From Oceaniferula marina (GTDB lineage Bacteria; Verrucomicrobiota; Verrucomicrobiia; Verrucomicrobiales; Akkermansiaceae): a stretch of DNA of 64,000 nt. The notes beneath the pieces are model-generated. The model ran no database searches and was not told where the DNA came from. It worked only from the letters and a program-made list of their open reading frames with translations. The number at the start of each line of letters is the position of its first letter. The stretch's first letter is position 1. The translations under genes were made by a program, and so were the position numbers. Positions 53,907 through 63,818 of this stretch are shown here, one piece after another. The stretch spans positions 18,064-82,063 of the forward strand of contig NZ_JACBAZ010000012.1 of the NCBI RefSeq assembly GCF_013391475.1. Reading direction: 5' to 3'.

Positions 53907-54722
53907 TTAGCTCAGCAAATACTTCATCGCATTGAGCCAAAATCTGGCATAGTCGTCCCAATAGACAAAATTGCAGCCCCAATGAGGCGCAGGATCTGAA
54001 GTGTAGGCCAGACTCCGGCCAGCTCCAAATGTTCCAACTGCAAGCATAGGATCTGAAGAGCCCTCCCAGCACGCCAGTACTTGGCACTCTTCCTTGGGCA
54101 AAACGCGATTGTATCCAAGAATAGGAGGAGTGTGATGAATATCAATCCCATTGAAAATCATATGCTCGGGCTTCTTAACCAAACCTCTAAACCCTTCTGT
54201 GCTTTCCACCAAGTCTTCTACCGATAGGCACTCCACTGGCAAGATCTCAGCCAATCTCGACCTTCCCCACCCCCCTTTGCCCATTTCTCCATTGAAACTC
54301 AACCAACCACCTAAAAACATCATGTGTGTTCCCGCATGCATGGCCTCCACCGTCAGACGCACACGATCAGGGAAGGTCAAGGGCTCACCACCGAACTGGG
54401 AGCGATCAAAAAAGCTAGGAGCCAGTTGGAAGTTCTTCAACTCCACATCCGAAAAAATAATCGTATCATAAGACTCGAGGATTTGCTCCCATTCACCTGG
54501 AGCCATACGATAAAAGTCCCAGGTCGGCACACTGGTCACTTCATACTCGCCGGACGACTCAAGAGCGGCCTGCAGATATTTACCATAATTAAACATCTCC
54601 ACCCCCTTCATCGCATTATTGAATGGCGTTTCCGCAAAATAAGGCCCAAGCATTACCGCCCAGTCACCAATGTAATATATTTTCTTCTTTGTCATCAAAT
54701 CATTCACCTCAAACCTGCCCAT
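53907..54722 (-). CDS. Class I glutamine amidotransferase-like protein
   Basis: 271 residues, no signal peptide, matching the putative GATase-like family (PF07090 type): KKIYYIGDWAVMLGPYFAET, TIIFSDVELKNF, HAGTHMMFLGGWLSFNGE (where a Cys nucleophile would stand in true amidotransferases, none is visible), and GRSLAYTSDPAPHWGCNFVY. These proteins often sit in polysaccharide or sugar-acid loci with unknown activity. First gene of an operon ending in GH89. ATG 54722, 54695 possible. Confidence 0.82.
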   Translation of the reverse strand: MGRFEVNDLMTKKKIYYIGDWAVMLGPYFAETPFNNAMKGVEMFNYGKYLQAALESSGEYEVTSVPTWDFYRMAPGEWEQILESYDTIIFSDVELKNFQLAPSFFDRSQFGGEPLTFPDRVRLTVEAMHAGTHMMFLGGWLSFNGEMGKGGWGRSRLAEILPVECLSVEDLVESTEGFRGLVKKPEHMIFNGIDIHHTPPILGYNRVLPKEECQVLACWEGSSDPMLAVGTFGAGRSLAYTSDPAPHWGCNFVYWDDYARFWLNAMKYLLS

Positions 54723-54824
54723 TCATCAAGCAAGCGCAAGAATGATACCCCCTGCCCGGACAACGGGCTATACGTGAGATGTCTCAATTCCTCGAAAAGA
54801 TGTCGCAAAAAAAACCTAACCAAA

Positions 54825-55652
54825 TTACAAGTTTACAAATCGACTCTGGGCAAACTGATTGCGTAACATCGTTGGTGAGCAACCAAATACAAGATCGCAA
54901 TCGCGAGAAAGGTCCTGAACCCGGCGGTAGCCTGTCTGGTAGGCTATCTCAGATACACTCAGGTTACTGGACACCAGTAACCCACGGACATGACTCATGC
55001 GAATCGCTCTAAGCCGCCTACCGGGAGGCAGCCCCGTAGCCTGTCGACACACCTGGGACAGTTGCTTACCCGTCACATGATAACGCTTGCTCAATTCACA
55101 AAGTTTGGGTAGTGGAGCATCGACAGCCCGACTGTAATCGCGCTCAATCTGCCACCACAGCGAAACGTCCCCCGTGAATGCCTGCGATTGCTTAGTTGAC
55201 GGGTAGGCCTGAGCTATCAGTTCAAGCACACGTGCCCCGATCCGAGCCTGATTAGCAATATTATCCAAGCTGAGAGTGTTCCAGTCGTGAAGAAGGCTAT
55301 CTGCAAGATCCAGTGCGGCAGGCACGACATCGACAACACGTTGATCAGGCAACACTGCAGGAAGCTCTGGGCATTCGAAATTGACGGTAATAAACGACCA
55401 AGGGCCCTGGGTCACCTGCCCCCTGACCAAGACATTGGCGGGATACCAAACAGCCTGCCCTACTGACAACACCTGTCGCACCCCCCCGACCTCCTGTTCG
55501 ACTTCCCCCTCTGTGATGAAGTGGATCAAGTGACCAGATAATGAGGATGACCGAAAACGCAGTGCTTCTGTGCGAACGATTTTCGCAACAAAATAAACAC
55601 GCGGTATAGAAGGAATATCCAACGATCGGGTCTGACGATAATCACCACTCAT
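54825..55652 (-). CDS. AraC-family transcriptional regulator
   Basis: 275 residues. N-terminal cupin-like sensing domain (HLIHFITEGEVEQEVGGVRQ, AVWYPANVLVRGQ), C-terminal double helix-turn-helix with LSVSEIAYQTGYRRVQDLSR and VFGCSPTMLRNQF. ATG at 55652. It lies 102 bases upstream of, and on the same strand as, the GATase / PEP-CTERM / GH89 operon and is its likely activator, sensing a GlcNAc-containing sugar (inference). The 29-nt motif of the other regulator is not seen near it. Confidence 0.9.
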   Translation of the reverse strand: MSGDYRQTRSLDIPSIPRVYFVAKIVRTEALRFRSSSLSGHLIHFITEGEVEQEVGGVRQVLSVGQAVWYPANVLVRGQVTQGPWSFITVNFECPELPAVLPDQRVVDVVPAALDLADSLLHDWNTLSLDNIANQARIGARVLELIAQAYPSTKQSQAFTGDVSLWWQIERDYSRAVDAPLPKLCELSKRYHVTGKQLSQVCRQATGLPPGRRLRAIRMSHVRGLLVSSNLSVSEIAYQTGYRRVQDLSRDCDLVFGCSPTMLRNQFAQSRFVNL

Positions 55653-55988
55653 AAGTTCTCCGAGGTAGATACGGGTTTAACCTTCCATCATTCTCTCAAA
55701 TGTCACAATGGTATTACCCAGCATGCAACAAAATCCTCTCATCAAATTGTAACTGCGACATGGATAGCCAAGCGGCCTCCCACGCTCGGTCTGCATCAGA
55801 AGTATGATAGCAACACATTTGATTTTTCTCCGATTTACCTTACTTCATGCAGTTCAAAATCGCAGTAATTCAAGATCTCAGGATGACTTGATTTCCAAAG
55901 ATGGTGATTGCCATTGCCGAGGATTCACACTACCGCGTGCCCTTCCCAACGGCGTTCCGCGCGCCGCCAACAGCTTTCCTAACTCACT
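55653..55988. other. 336-base divergent promoter region
   Basis: Lies between the divergent araC-type gene and the SulP gene. I see no RNA gene, repeat or clear operator. Short frames here have no coding character. Confidence 0.5.
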
Positions 55989-57569
55989 ATGTTTCATCTC
56001 TTCAGCAAAAAAAATGGCAACCTCAAGGACGACTCCCTGTCGGGTTTAACCGTCGCCTTGGCCCTGGTTCCCGAAGCGATTGCCTTCTCCTTCATTGCCG
56101 GAGTCGACCCTCTGGTCGGCCTTTGGGCCGCGGTGTTCATGGGCTTTATTACCTCCGCCCTGGGTGGCCGCCCGGGAATGATTTCCGGAGCGACTGGTGC
56201 CATCGCCGTTGTGGCGGGATCCGCGGTCAAGTTTGGTAACGATCTGGGTGACGATCTCGGCATTCAGTATCTCTTTGCCGTCATCATCGTTGCAGGAGTG
56301 ATCCAAATCCTCTTCGGAATATTAAAACTTGCGCGATTCATCCGCCTGGTTCCCCATCCGGTGATGATCGGCTTTGTCAACGGTCTGGCAATTGTGATCG
56401 CCGAAGGCCAATTCGGATTTTTTAAAGCCAGCGGTGAATGGCTCTCCGGCCAACCACTCTACCTGATGGTCGGACTGGTTATCCTGACCATGCTGATCAT
56501 TCAGTTTTTTCCAAAACTCACCAAAGCCGTTCCATCCACGCTGGTGGCCATCATTGTCGTTGGCTTGATCAGCGCCTTTGGAATGGACGCCCGCACCATT
56601 GCGGATGTCCTCAAAGACGGCGGAGGCACCGGGTCTCTCAGCGGGGACTTCCCTCCCTTTGCTTTCCCAAGCGATGTCAATTGGGGCGCCCACTGGCAGT
56701 TTATTCTCAAAACCGGATTTGTGGTCGCCATGGTCGGCATCATTGAATCCCTGATGACCCTGCAGCTGATCGATGAAATCACCGAAACCCGGGGACAAGG
56801 CAACCGTGAAAGTATTGCTCAGGGAACCGCCAATATCCTCTCCGGACTCTTCCACGGCATGGGAGGTTGCGCCATGATCGGACAGTCGCTGATCAACATC
56901 AAATCCGGTGGACGCGGCCGAACCTCCGGTGTAGTGGCAGCTGTCGCCCTGGCCCTCTTCATCATGGTCGGAGGCCCGCTGATCGTACAAATCCCCATCG
57001 CAGCCTTGGTCGGCGTCATGTTTATGGTCGTGATCGGCACCTTCGAATGGTCCACCTTCAAGAGCTTCGGCAAAATTGCTCACACGGAGATGATTGTCAT
57101 CATCGCCGTCACCCTGGTGACAGCCATCATGCACGACCTCGCCCTGGCCGTCTTTGTCGGCGTGGTTCTCTCCGCCTTGATTTTTGCCTGGGAAAGCTCC
57201 AAGCACATCACCGTGACCATGCACAAAGACACCCCGGAGGAGCGGATCTACGGCGTCGAAGGCATGCTCTATTTCGGCTCCGTGCGCGAGTTCTCCGATC
57301 GCTTCCAAGCAAAATCCGATGTCCCGAACATCGTCATCGATTTCGAAGACGCCCGCGTTTGTGACCTCTCCGGTCTCGAAGCCATCAACGCCCTCGGGGA
57401 ACGCTACCGCAATGCGGGGAAAACCCTCAAATTGCGTCACCTCTCGAAAGACTGCCGCCGCATGCTCGACCGCGCTGGCAAACTGGTCGAGATCGAGGTC
57501 CTACCTGATGACCCCACTTACTCGGTGGCTCGCCTGCGCAGCGAGGACAGCAAGATCATCAGCGCCTAA
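55989..57569 (+). CDS. SulP-family anion transporter with STAS domain
   Basis: Inner-membrane importer of sulfate, bicarbonate or another anion. About ten to twelve hydrophobic segments over residues 15-400, opening with the SulP signature-like LSGLTVALALVPEAIAFSFI and GRPGMISGATGAIAVVAGSA. A cytoplasmic STAS domain near 410-520 (VPNIVIDFEDARVCDLSGLE, the usual position of the regulatory Ser or Asp-Leu-Ser). 526 residues. Sulfate released by the sulfatases here could be a substrate, but SulP proteins of this type in aquatic bacteria also carry bicarbonate. Confidence 0.92.
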   Translation: MFHLFSKKNGNLKDDSLSGLTVALALVPEAIAFSFIAGVDPLVGLWAAVFMGFITSALGGRPGMISGATGAIAVVAGSAVKFGNDLGDDLGIQYLFAVIIVAGVIQILFGILKLARFIRLVPHPVMIGFVNGLAIVIAEGQFGFFKASGEWLSGQPLYLMVGLVILTMLIIQFFPKLTKAVPSTLVAIIVVGLISAFGMDARTIADVLKDGGGTGSLSGDFPPFAFPSDVNWGAHWQFILKTGFVVAMVGIIESLMTLQLIDEITETRGQGNRESIAQGTANILSGLFHGMGGCAMIGQSLINIKSGGRGRTSGVVAAVALALFIMVGGPLIVQIPIAALVGVMFMVVIGTFEWSTFKSFGKIAHTEMIVIIAVTLVTAIMHDLALAVFVGVVLSALIFAWESSKHITVTMHKDTPEERIYGVEGMLYFGSVREFSDRFQAKSDVPNIVIDFEDARVCDLSGLEAINALGERYRNAGKTLKLRHLSKDCRRMLDRAGKLVEIEVLPDDPTYSVARLRSEDSKIISA

Positions 57570-57693
57570 ACACCGGGTCGATCGGCTTGATAACCAACTT
57601 CGCCCCCGGAATGCGAAATTAAACCCCCGTTCTGCCACCCGGTAACGGCGTGTTCATGTTGCCCCGAGCCTGGTTTTAGCCTAAAATCCGGGC

Positions 57694-60600
57694 ATGATCT
57701 CGGTGACTTGCCCCAACTGCCAGCAAAGCTTCGACATTGATGCATCACTCGTCGGCCGCCACGGTCGCTGTGACCACTGCCAAACGAAGTTCGAACTCAA
57801 GCCGGACCATTCCAGCCCTGAGCCGGTCCGGAACAACGGTGAAATTCAAGAGCCGGAAGCAAGCCAACAATCGAGCCCCCCGGCAAAACCAGGTAAAGCC
57901 GTCGGCCTGATCGCGGCCACCATTGCAATCGTAGCCGGAGCCGGAATTTACCTCCAGCAACAGCAGCCTCCCGAAACCAAACAAAGCGATACCGCCCAGA
58001 AACCGGCAACAACGCCCGCAAGCGACGCTCTCGATTCGACCAAACCACAGGCCAAATCCGAAGAAGGCCAAGCTACCCCCACTCCAGCAACAGGCGCACT
58101 ACCCGCACTGGCTGAGACTTTTCCCGTCAAAACCCAATTTGGGGCCATCGACATCCGGGCTTACCTCAAGACCTACCCGAATGTGCACCAGGGCTGGATG
58201 CCATCGAAACCCGAGCAAGCGGACGAAGCCAAACAATGGGGGTCGCACCTCGGGCCACTGGGTGTTCGCATCCGCTCGCACGCCCCCCAGATGCAAGGAC
58301 GCCCTGCCTTTGCCGCCAATGTCCCGCACTGCCTGCGTGCCGAAGACGGAAAACTGGCACTGACGGCAGCTGAAGTGGTCAGCATCGCCCCCGGTTCTCC
58401 TGCAGAAAACCACCTACAAGTCGGCGACCTGATCATTGGTATTGAGGGAGAAGACCTCAAATCCGGGAATCAGTACCGCCCCGAGTGGCAGACCATGCAC
58501 AAAGACGCTCGCGAACTCCAACTGATGCTCGGAGAAAAAATCGACCAAGCCCAAGGGCGCGGCGATATCCGCCTCACCGTCATGCGCTACCCCGAAGACA
58601 GCGTACAGGCCTTCGCTCGTAAACTGAAACTCAGCGACGGCCGCATCCTCGTCGATCCCATTGCCGTCAAAGCTGGCGATACCATCCATCTCATTGTCGA
58701 TCCCGACGGCAATAATGCCCACGATCACCTTGCCTGGCTTAGCCCGCAACTCACCGGAAACGGTCAATCCACGCTCGACCTCACTGATACAGCACAAATC
58801 ACGCCGGATCAGGCCACCACCGGTTGGGGAGAGGTCTCCCGGAATAAAGATCTAAGCGGTAAGGACCTCGGAGAAAAAGGCCTCGCTGTGCACGCCGCCT
58901 CCCACGTCACCTTCACTGTGCCGACCGGCTACACAAGCTTCCAAACGGCAATAAAAGCCACTCACGCCAATAGCGACGTCACCGCCATCATCAAGGTGAA
59001 TACCAGACAACAAGCACTACCCGTCCGCAGCAAAGAGATCTGGGCTGGAAAAGGAGGGAACCAATCCGTCGGAGCCCAAAGCTTTGATGTCGAAGTCCCC
59101 GGAGACGGATACATTTCGCTCGTCAGCGACAAGTTCGATGACAATATCCACGGCGATGGCACCTCCTGGTTCGATGTCACTCTGGAAGGGAGTTACGGCA
59201 GCAAGGAGCTGTTAGCGATGCCTAACGAAGGAGCCCACGCCGGCTACGGCCGCCCTCATTTCACCACCGACAAAGCCACGGAACACAAAGGTGTCACCTA
59301 TCAACAAGCACTCAACCTGCACGCCCACGGCGTCGCCACCTGGCGCCTGCCCAAGGGAACCACCCGGATCAAAGGAAGCTTTGCAGCCCTGAGCCACGGT
59401 AAAGTCCAACCCCGGATCGAGTTCACCAACCTCGCCCGCCCACTTTCCGGTATTCACAAAGAGAAACTTGTTGAACTCCGCTTCCCGATCGGAAAAGCCG
59501 GGAGCTTCAGTAGCACCTACCCGAAAGATTGCGCCAAATCCGAGCTCACCGTCCGCCGCCACACCGAATGGCTTGCGGCCCAACAGCAACAAGATGGCTC
59601 CTGGCCACGGCTCGCCGGTTATACCACCAATGGATGGGACACCTCCTTCTGCGCCCTCGCTCTGATGTCCAGTGGTGACCCCAAATACAATGATCAAATC
59701 AAACGCGCCGCTTACCTCATGGCCTACGATAGCGCCCCCAGCGAGTGGACGGCAGAACGTGCCATGCGCGTCATCTTCCTCGCTGAGTATTATCTGAAAA
59801 CCAAAGACCAAGCCATTCTCGCCGGTCTGCAATCTTCCTACGTCCAGCTGATGGCAACCGCCAAAACCGACTTCATGGCCGGCCACAAAGTCAATGGCTT
59901 CGGCTACGGAATCGCCGGCCAGCACTACGGCACCGGACACCTCGCCCTAGGGATCGCCTTGGCATCCCGCACCCCGATCTCCGTCGATAAGGAACTCGTT
60001 GACGGCATTCTTCGACACGCAGGTGAAGTCTGTGTCAATGGAACCTACGCCTATGGTCGCGGCCGCCGGCTCGCCCGCGATGACAGCCGCTATCACGGTG
60101 GAGGTAATGCCATGGTCGGCCCCGGCATTCTCGGCGCCATGATCGGGGGAGGACATGAAGCCTCCATCCAGGAGGCCCTTGAACGCTGGTCCGCATCTGC
60201 CGGTGACGGCGACAACTCCCACGCCACCAGCTCGCTTGCCTTTATCTTCGCCTCGCTCGCCATGGCCTGTGGCGACGAAGATGTCTTTCTCAAGCACATG
60301 CAACATTTCCGCTACAAAATGACTCTGGATGACAACTGGGAAGGTGGTATTCTCAAGTCAGCCTTCCCTCTGGACTTCCAAGGTGGAGAAGGAGTCACGG
60401 CCACCTGGATTCGTAGTGCCGGAAGCATCCTCGTCTTTAATGCACTGAAAAAGAACCTCGCCATCACAGGCAACCAATCCCACTACGCCAAACAGAGAAT
60501 CAAAGAACAAGCGGTCAGCGAATGGGGAGGCCAGATCCACTCCTACTACCTGCGAAACTGGTGCCTTGCCAAAGAAGTTCTCGGCCCGAAAGCCCCCACC

Positions 60601-61836
60601 GAAATTGAAGCCGGCATCGCGGCGATGGAAAAGCTGCCACGCACCACCGCGCTGGTTCCGGAAACAAAAACCATCGTCACACAGCTCGCCCCTGGATTGA
60701 TCCAAACCATCGCCAAAGACAGATCACTGAGCGAAATCCAGCGTGCCTACGCGATCGAATTACTCTGCGGTCTGGATTTCCGCCTCTTTGCCAGCCTCGA
60801 CGGAAAAAATCAAAAAATTGACCTCACCATCAACCACCCGCTGCACCAGCTCAATTGGTTGGAGGAAGACAAACAAGCGATCCTATCCAAGCCGGAATTC
60901 AATCTCCAAGCATCATTGGAAATCACCGCGGATAACCTGGCAAAACCCCTCACCTTTTCAGCCAGCTCAAAGAAAGGGTTCAATCCGGAAAGCGGTGAAC
61001 TCAAAACCAGTATGAAGTCTGAGCTTAAAAACCCGGGAACCCCCAAGTTCAAAGGACAAGCCAAGATCTCCTTCCAACTCGGCGACACCACAATCGCCTA
61101 CACCCGACCACTCTGGTTCAACACCGAGTTCGCCCATTCCAACAACATCAATCTGCGCCGCCTCAACCTGAAACTCAAAGTTGCCCCACGAGCTTACTTT
61201 CAGAGCCAGCCATTGATGATTGCAGGCCGAGCCTTCGATTGTATGTATCCAAAAGAACGCATGCTCGAGGTCAAAGGCCCGGAACCGGGGACCGTCAACA
61301 TCCACGAGGGCGACAGCGTGCTGGTCAACCTCGCCAGCGAAAATTTCATCTGCCCATGGGTGCTTTCCATGACCTTCCCCGAGATGACCCAAGTGCGGGT
61401 CGCCAAAGCTAAAAACCACCATGCCAGCCAGGGCTCGGTCGATGGCGACTGGGAAAACCTCTACGACTTCGATGACAACACCGGCGTCGAGATCAAACCA
61501 AGTGATGGAAAAACCGTGATCGCATACGACTTTGGTAAAGCCGTCACTCTGAACGGCTTGGACGTCCGCTACCAGCACGGAAACTTTGTTCGAGTCAGCT
61601 ACCAACGCAACGGCCAGTGGATTCCTCTCGTTTGGGACCGCTATTCACCTCACACCGGCCATAACCCACGTTTCCCCGACACCGAAGCCCAACACTGGAA
61701 AGTTGAACTGCAACATGGACGGAATGCCAAACTCAGCACCCTGCGGTTCTATCACAACCCGAACCGGATCCTAAACTCTCCAGCCTATATCCAGAGCCAA
61801 CAACCTGATAGCTTCCCGCAAGCATCAGCCAATTAA
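57694..61836 (+). CDS. Giant membrane-anchored PDZ / NPCBM-like / DUF6288-type protein
   Basis: 1380 residues. N-terminal zinc ribbon (CPNCQQSF....CDHCQTKFEL, four Cys near 5-31, MJ0042 type) in the cytoplasm, one membrane segment near 68-87 (VGLIAATIAIVAGAGIYL), then a periplasmic chain. A PDZ-like part about 220-300 (VVSIAPGSPAENHLQVGDLI), an NPCBM-like sugar-binding module about 375-505 (GLAVHAASHVTFTVPTGYTS), and an alpha/alpha-toroid-like region about 610-960 (EWLAAQQQQDGSWP, TSFCALALMSSGDPKYN). The end, about 1245-1360, is F5/8C-like. I think this is the DUF6288 type seen in Verrucomicrobiota. Activity unknown. The YdjY lipoprotein follows after three bases. Confidence 0.78.
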   Translation: MISVTCPNCQQSFDIDASLVGRHGRCDHCQTKFELKPDHSSPEPVRNNGEIQEPEASQQSSPPAKPGKAVGLIAATIAIVAGAGIYLQQQQPPETKQSDTAQKPATTPASDALDSTKPQAKSEEGQATPTPATGALPALAETFPVKTQFGAIDIRAYLKTYPNVHQGWMPSKPEQADEAKQWGSHLGPLGVRIRSHAPQMQGRPAFAANVPHCLRAEDGKLALTAAEVVSIAPGSPAENHLQVGDLIIGIEGEDLKSGNQYRPEWQTMHKDARELQLMLGEKIDQAQGRGDIRLTVMRYPEDSVQAFARKLKLSDGRILVDPIAVKAGDTIHLIVDPDGNNAHDHLAWLSPQLTGNGQSTLDLTDTAQITPDQATTGWGEVSRNKDLSGKDLGEKGLAVHAASHVTFTVPTGYTSFQTAIKATHANSDVTAIIKVNTRQQALPVRSKEIWAGKGGNQSVGAQSFDVEVPGDGYISLVSDKFDDNIHGDGTSWFDVTLEGSYGSKELLAMPNEGAHAGYGRPHFTTDKATEHKGVTYQQALNLHAHGVATWRLPKGTTRIKGSFAALSHGKVQPRIEFTNLARPLSGIHKEKLVELRFPIGKAGSFSSTYPKDCAKSELTVRRHTEWLAAQQQQDGSWPRLAGYTTNGWDTSFCALALMSSGDPKYNDQIKRAAYLMAYDSAPSEWTAERAMRVIFLAEYYLKTKDQAILAGLQSSYVQLMATAKTDFMAGHKVNGFGYGIAGQHYGTGHLALGIALASRTPISVDKELVDGILRHAGEVCVNGTYAYGRGRRLARDDSRYHGGGNAMVGPGILGAMIGGGHEASIQEALERWSASAGDGDNSHATSSLAFIFASLAMACGDEDVFLKHMQHFRYKMTLDDNWEGGILKSAFPLDFQGGEGVTATWIRSAGSILVFNALKKNLAITGNQSHYAKQRIKEQAVSEWGGQIHSYYLRNWCLAKEVLGPKAPTEIEAGIAAMEKLPRTTALVPETKTIVTQLAPGLIQTIAKDRSLSEIQRAYAIELLCGLDFRLFASLDGKNQKIDLTINHPLHQLNWLEEDKQAILSKPEFNLQASLEITADNLAKPLTFSASSKKGFNPESGELKTSMKSELKNPGTPKFKGQAKISFQLGDTTIAYTRPLWFNTEFAHSNNINLRRLNLKLKVAPRAYFQSQPLMIAGRAFDCMYPKERMLEVKGPEPGTVNIHEGDSVLVNLASENFICPWVLSMTFPEMTQVRVAKAKNHHASQGSVDGDWENLYDFDDNTGVEIKPSDGKTVIAYDFGKAVTLNGLDVRYQHGNFVRVSYQRNGQWIPLVWDRYSPHTGHNPRFPDTEAQHWKVELQHGRNAKLSTLRFYHNPNRILNSPAYIQSQQPDSFPQASAN

Positions 61837-61839
61837 CTC

Positions 61840-62730
61840 ATGCTAAACCCCGCCTCCATCTGGCTGGTGACACTCGCGTGCCTGCTGGCCATGACTTCCT
61901 GCAATCGTCCCCCAAGCGAGAAGCCAAACAAAGAGAGCAAGCAGGATAACTCGCCACAGGCCGCCCACCCGTCAGAAAAACTCACTAGCCGTCAACTCAA
62001 GGAAGTATTTCCGCTCTATCCCTTGGTCGAAGCCAAACGATGGCAGGAGCTACTAAGGCTGGAACAGCTTGTGTCCAATCCGGAGATGGATCAGGCAACT
62101 CGTCGTGAGAGCCAAAAGCAAATCGACAAACTTGCGGCTCAGCTGCAACAACTCCACCCCTTCAGCCAAGACGAGGACAGCGTCACCCTTGGTCTCATCA
62201 CCTACAATCGACACAACGGCTCCATCGAAGTGATGGCCGAGGTCAACGATCCGGCGTCCCATCAACAGAGTCGTGAAGATATCGAGGTCATTCTCTGCAC
62301 GCCCAAAGGGCGCACCCATGAAAGCCTCTTCATAACGGATGCCCGCCCGCTCCACCTCGAACTCCTACTCCTCCTAACAGGCTACAGCAATGCCAACACG
62401 GAGGAAGCGCCCCCAGCCCGCTTCGCCATCCAGGTGTCCCTACCAAACCAAGCCCCCATACCTCTCCACCATTTATTAAGCACCCAAGATCAAAAACAGC
62501 TCGCCACCCCCATGCTCTGGGAGTTCACCGGCAGCCCATTTGACGGGCTCTACCGGCCTGACCTGACAGGAGACCTCATCATCAGCTGGCACGCCCACGA
62601 TGCCGTGCTCGTCAGTGCCAACAAGCCTATTGCCAGCAATCAAACCAGGCTGCAGGCGAAATCACACCCGGCCCTGACTTCTGGCATCAAAGTCAAACTG
62701 CTGCTCATTGCTGAAAACGGGCAACCGTAA
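61840..62730 (+). CDS. YdjY-domain lipoprotein
   Basis: Lipoprotein signal with lipobox M-T-S-C (Cys 21), a charged linker, then a helical part (REVEAKRWQELLRLEQ-like, residues 50-105). From about 115 a YdjY-like domain: IEVMAEVNDPASHQQSREDI, VILCTPKGRTHESLFITDAR, LHLELLLLLTGYSNANT. 296 residues. It starts 3 bases after the stop of the 1380-residue protein, so they are one operon and may act together at the envelope. The role of YdjY domains is unknown. Confidence 0.8.
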   Translation: MLNPASIWLVTLACLLAMTSCNRPPSEKPNKESKQDNSPQAAHPSEKLTSRQLKEVFPLYPLVEAKRWQELLRLEQLVSNPEMDQATRRESQKQIDKLAAQLQQLHPFSQDEDSVTLGLITYNRHNGSIEVMAEVNDPASHQQSREDIEVILCTPKGRTHESLFITDARPLHLELLLLLTGYSNANTEEAPPARFAIQVSLPNQAPIPLHHLLSTQDQKQLATPMLWEFTGSPFDGLYRPDLTGDLIISWHAHDAVLVSANKPIASNQTRLQAKSHPALTSGIKVKLLLIAENGQP

Positions 62731-62783
62731 TGCCGCAAAGCACATGAAAGAGAATATGCTCTGATAACGTAATTGCTTCCCGT

Positions 62784-63437
62784 ATGAAAAAACTCGCATC
62801 CCTACTCGCGGCCAGCGTTTTGGCCAGCCCTCTACTTTCAGCCGAAGACACTGGCTTCACCAGCATCTTCGACGGCAAAACACTCAATGGCTGGACCCAG
62901 AAAAATGGCACCGCCACCTATGAGGTGAAAGATGGAACCATCGTCGGAACCACCAAAAAAGGTAGCCCGAACTCCTTCCTCTGCACCGATAAACTCTACG
63001 GCGACTTCGAACTCACCTTCGAGGTCAAAGTCGACAACGAACTGAACTCCGGTGTCCAGATCCGATCCCAAACCAAGGGCGACAAACCCACGGGCCGCGT
63101 CAACGGACCCCAGGTGGAAATCGAAGCCACCAACATCAAAAACGGAGGTGAAGGTGGCTACATTTACGGTGAGTCAGCCGGTGGGTGGCGCACTCCGGCC
63201 AAGGACCGCAAACCACACAAGCACTTCAAGGATGGCGAGTGGAACAGCTACCGGATCGTCGCCAAAGGACCTCAAATTCAAGTCTGGATCAATGGCCAGC
63301 AGGTCAGCGACCTCAACGATGAAAAAATCTTCAAGTCGCACCCAAAGGGTTTCATCGGCCTACAGGTCCATGGTGTCGGCAACCGCGGTCCTTTTACCGT
63401 GGCATGGAAAAATATTAAGATCAAAGAGCTGAAGTAA
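62784..63437 (+). CDS. Secreted DUF1080 protein (3-keto-disaccharide hydrolase family)
   Basis: Signal peptide MKKLASLLAASVLASPLLSA. Single DUF1080 concanavalin-like domain: FTSIFDGKTLNGWTQKNG, ELNSGVQIRSQT, GPQVEIEATN and VAWKNIKIKEL at the end. 217 residues. Family members hydrolyse 3-keto-glycosides or bind glycans. A strong terminator follows. 53 bases separate it from the YdjY gene. Confidence 0.9.
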   Translation: MKKLASLLAASVLASPLLSAEDTGFTSIFDGKTLNGWTQKNGTATYEVKDGTIVGTTKKGSPNSFLCTDKLYGDFELTFEVKVDNELNSGVQIRSQTKGDKPTGRVNGPQVEIEATNIKNGGEGGYIYGESAGGWRTPAKDRKPHKHFKDGEWNSYRIVAKGPQIQVWINGQQVSDLNDEKIFKSHPKGFIGLQVHGVGNRGPFTVAWKNIKIKELK

Positions 63438-63455
63438 AGATGCTTCCCCTCATCA

Positions 63456-63497
63456 GGGTGGAGTGGAAGGTTACCCCTTTCACTCCACCCTTTTTTT
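63456..63497 (+). terminator. Intrinsic terminator after the DUF1080 gene
   Basis: Stem GGGTGGAGTG / CACTCCACCC extended inside by AAGG/CCTT-like pairing, then TTTTTTT, 18 bases after the stop. Confidence 0.9.
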
Positions 63498-63550
63498 GTA
63501 CGCTTCTTTGTATTTCAATGATCAAGGTTTGCCCAAAGCCTATCGCTTAT

Positions 63551-63751
63551 ACCAAGTAGTAAAACAGACGGGACGATAGCCGAGAGGAATGAGTTCTTTG
63601 GCAAGGCGCGACGAAGGAATGGTGCGGGCACCATGACTAAGGAGAAACAAAGCCAAAGGAGTCATTCATCCGGAACGCTCATGGATCACGCAGTGCTCTT
63701 CCAAATACCTCAACAATGATCAATCGTCTCGTCTGTTTTACGGAGTGGTAT
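63551..63751. repeat. 201-bp dispersed MITE-like element, copy 2
   Basis: Same 201-bp sequence and orientation as 26011-26211, including the terminal inverted repeats and internal palindrome. The left end is preceded by TT-A and the right end followed by TTAC, compatible with insertion at TA (inference). Confidence 0.85.
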
Positions 63752-63752
63752 T

Positions 63753-63817
63753 ACTTCTAAAAAAATCCTGCAACCCCTCTTCCATCATGTGAATCCTGTC
63801 AGCGCCGCAGGCTGTTA
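63753..63817. repeat. Dispersed repeat, inverted copy of 14013-14076
   Basis: Reads as the reverse complement of 14013-14076 with only a handful of differences, including CCTGTCAGCGCCGCAGGCTG. Starts two bases after the 201-bp element ends. Confidence 0.75.
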
Positions 63818-63818
63818 T

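Noticed and set aside
55804..56049. Small plus-strand gene before SulP
   Set aside because: No signal, motif or start context; it runs into the SulP gene in another frame.
56322..57440. 372-residue minus-strand open frame over the SulP gene
   Set aside because: Shadow of a clear transporter with STAS domain; the composition (D, H, G-rich) is typical of antisense frames.
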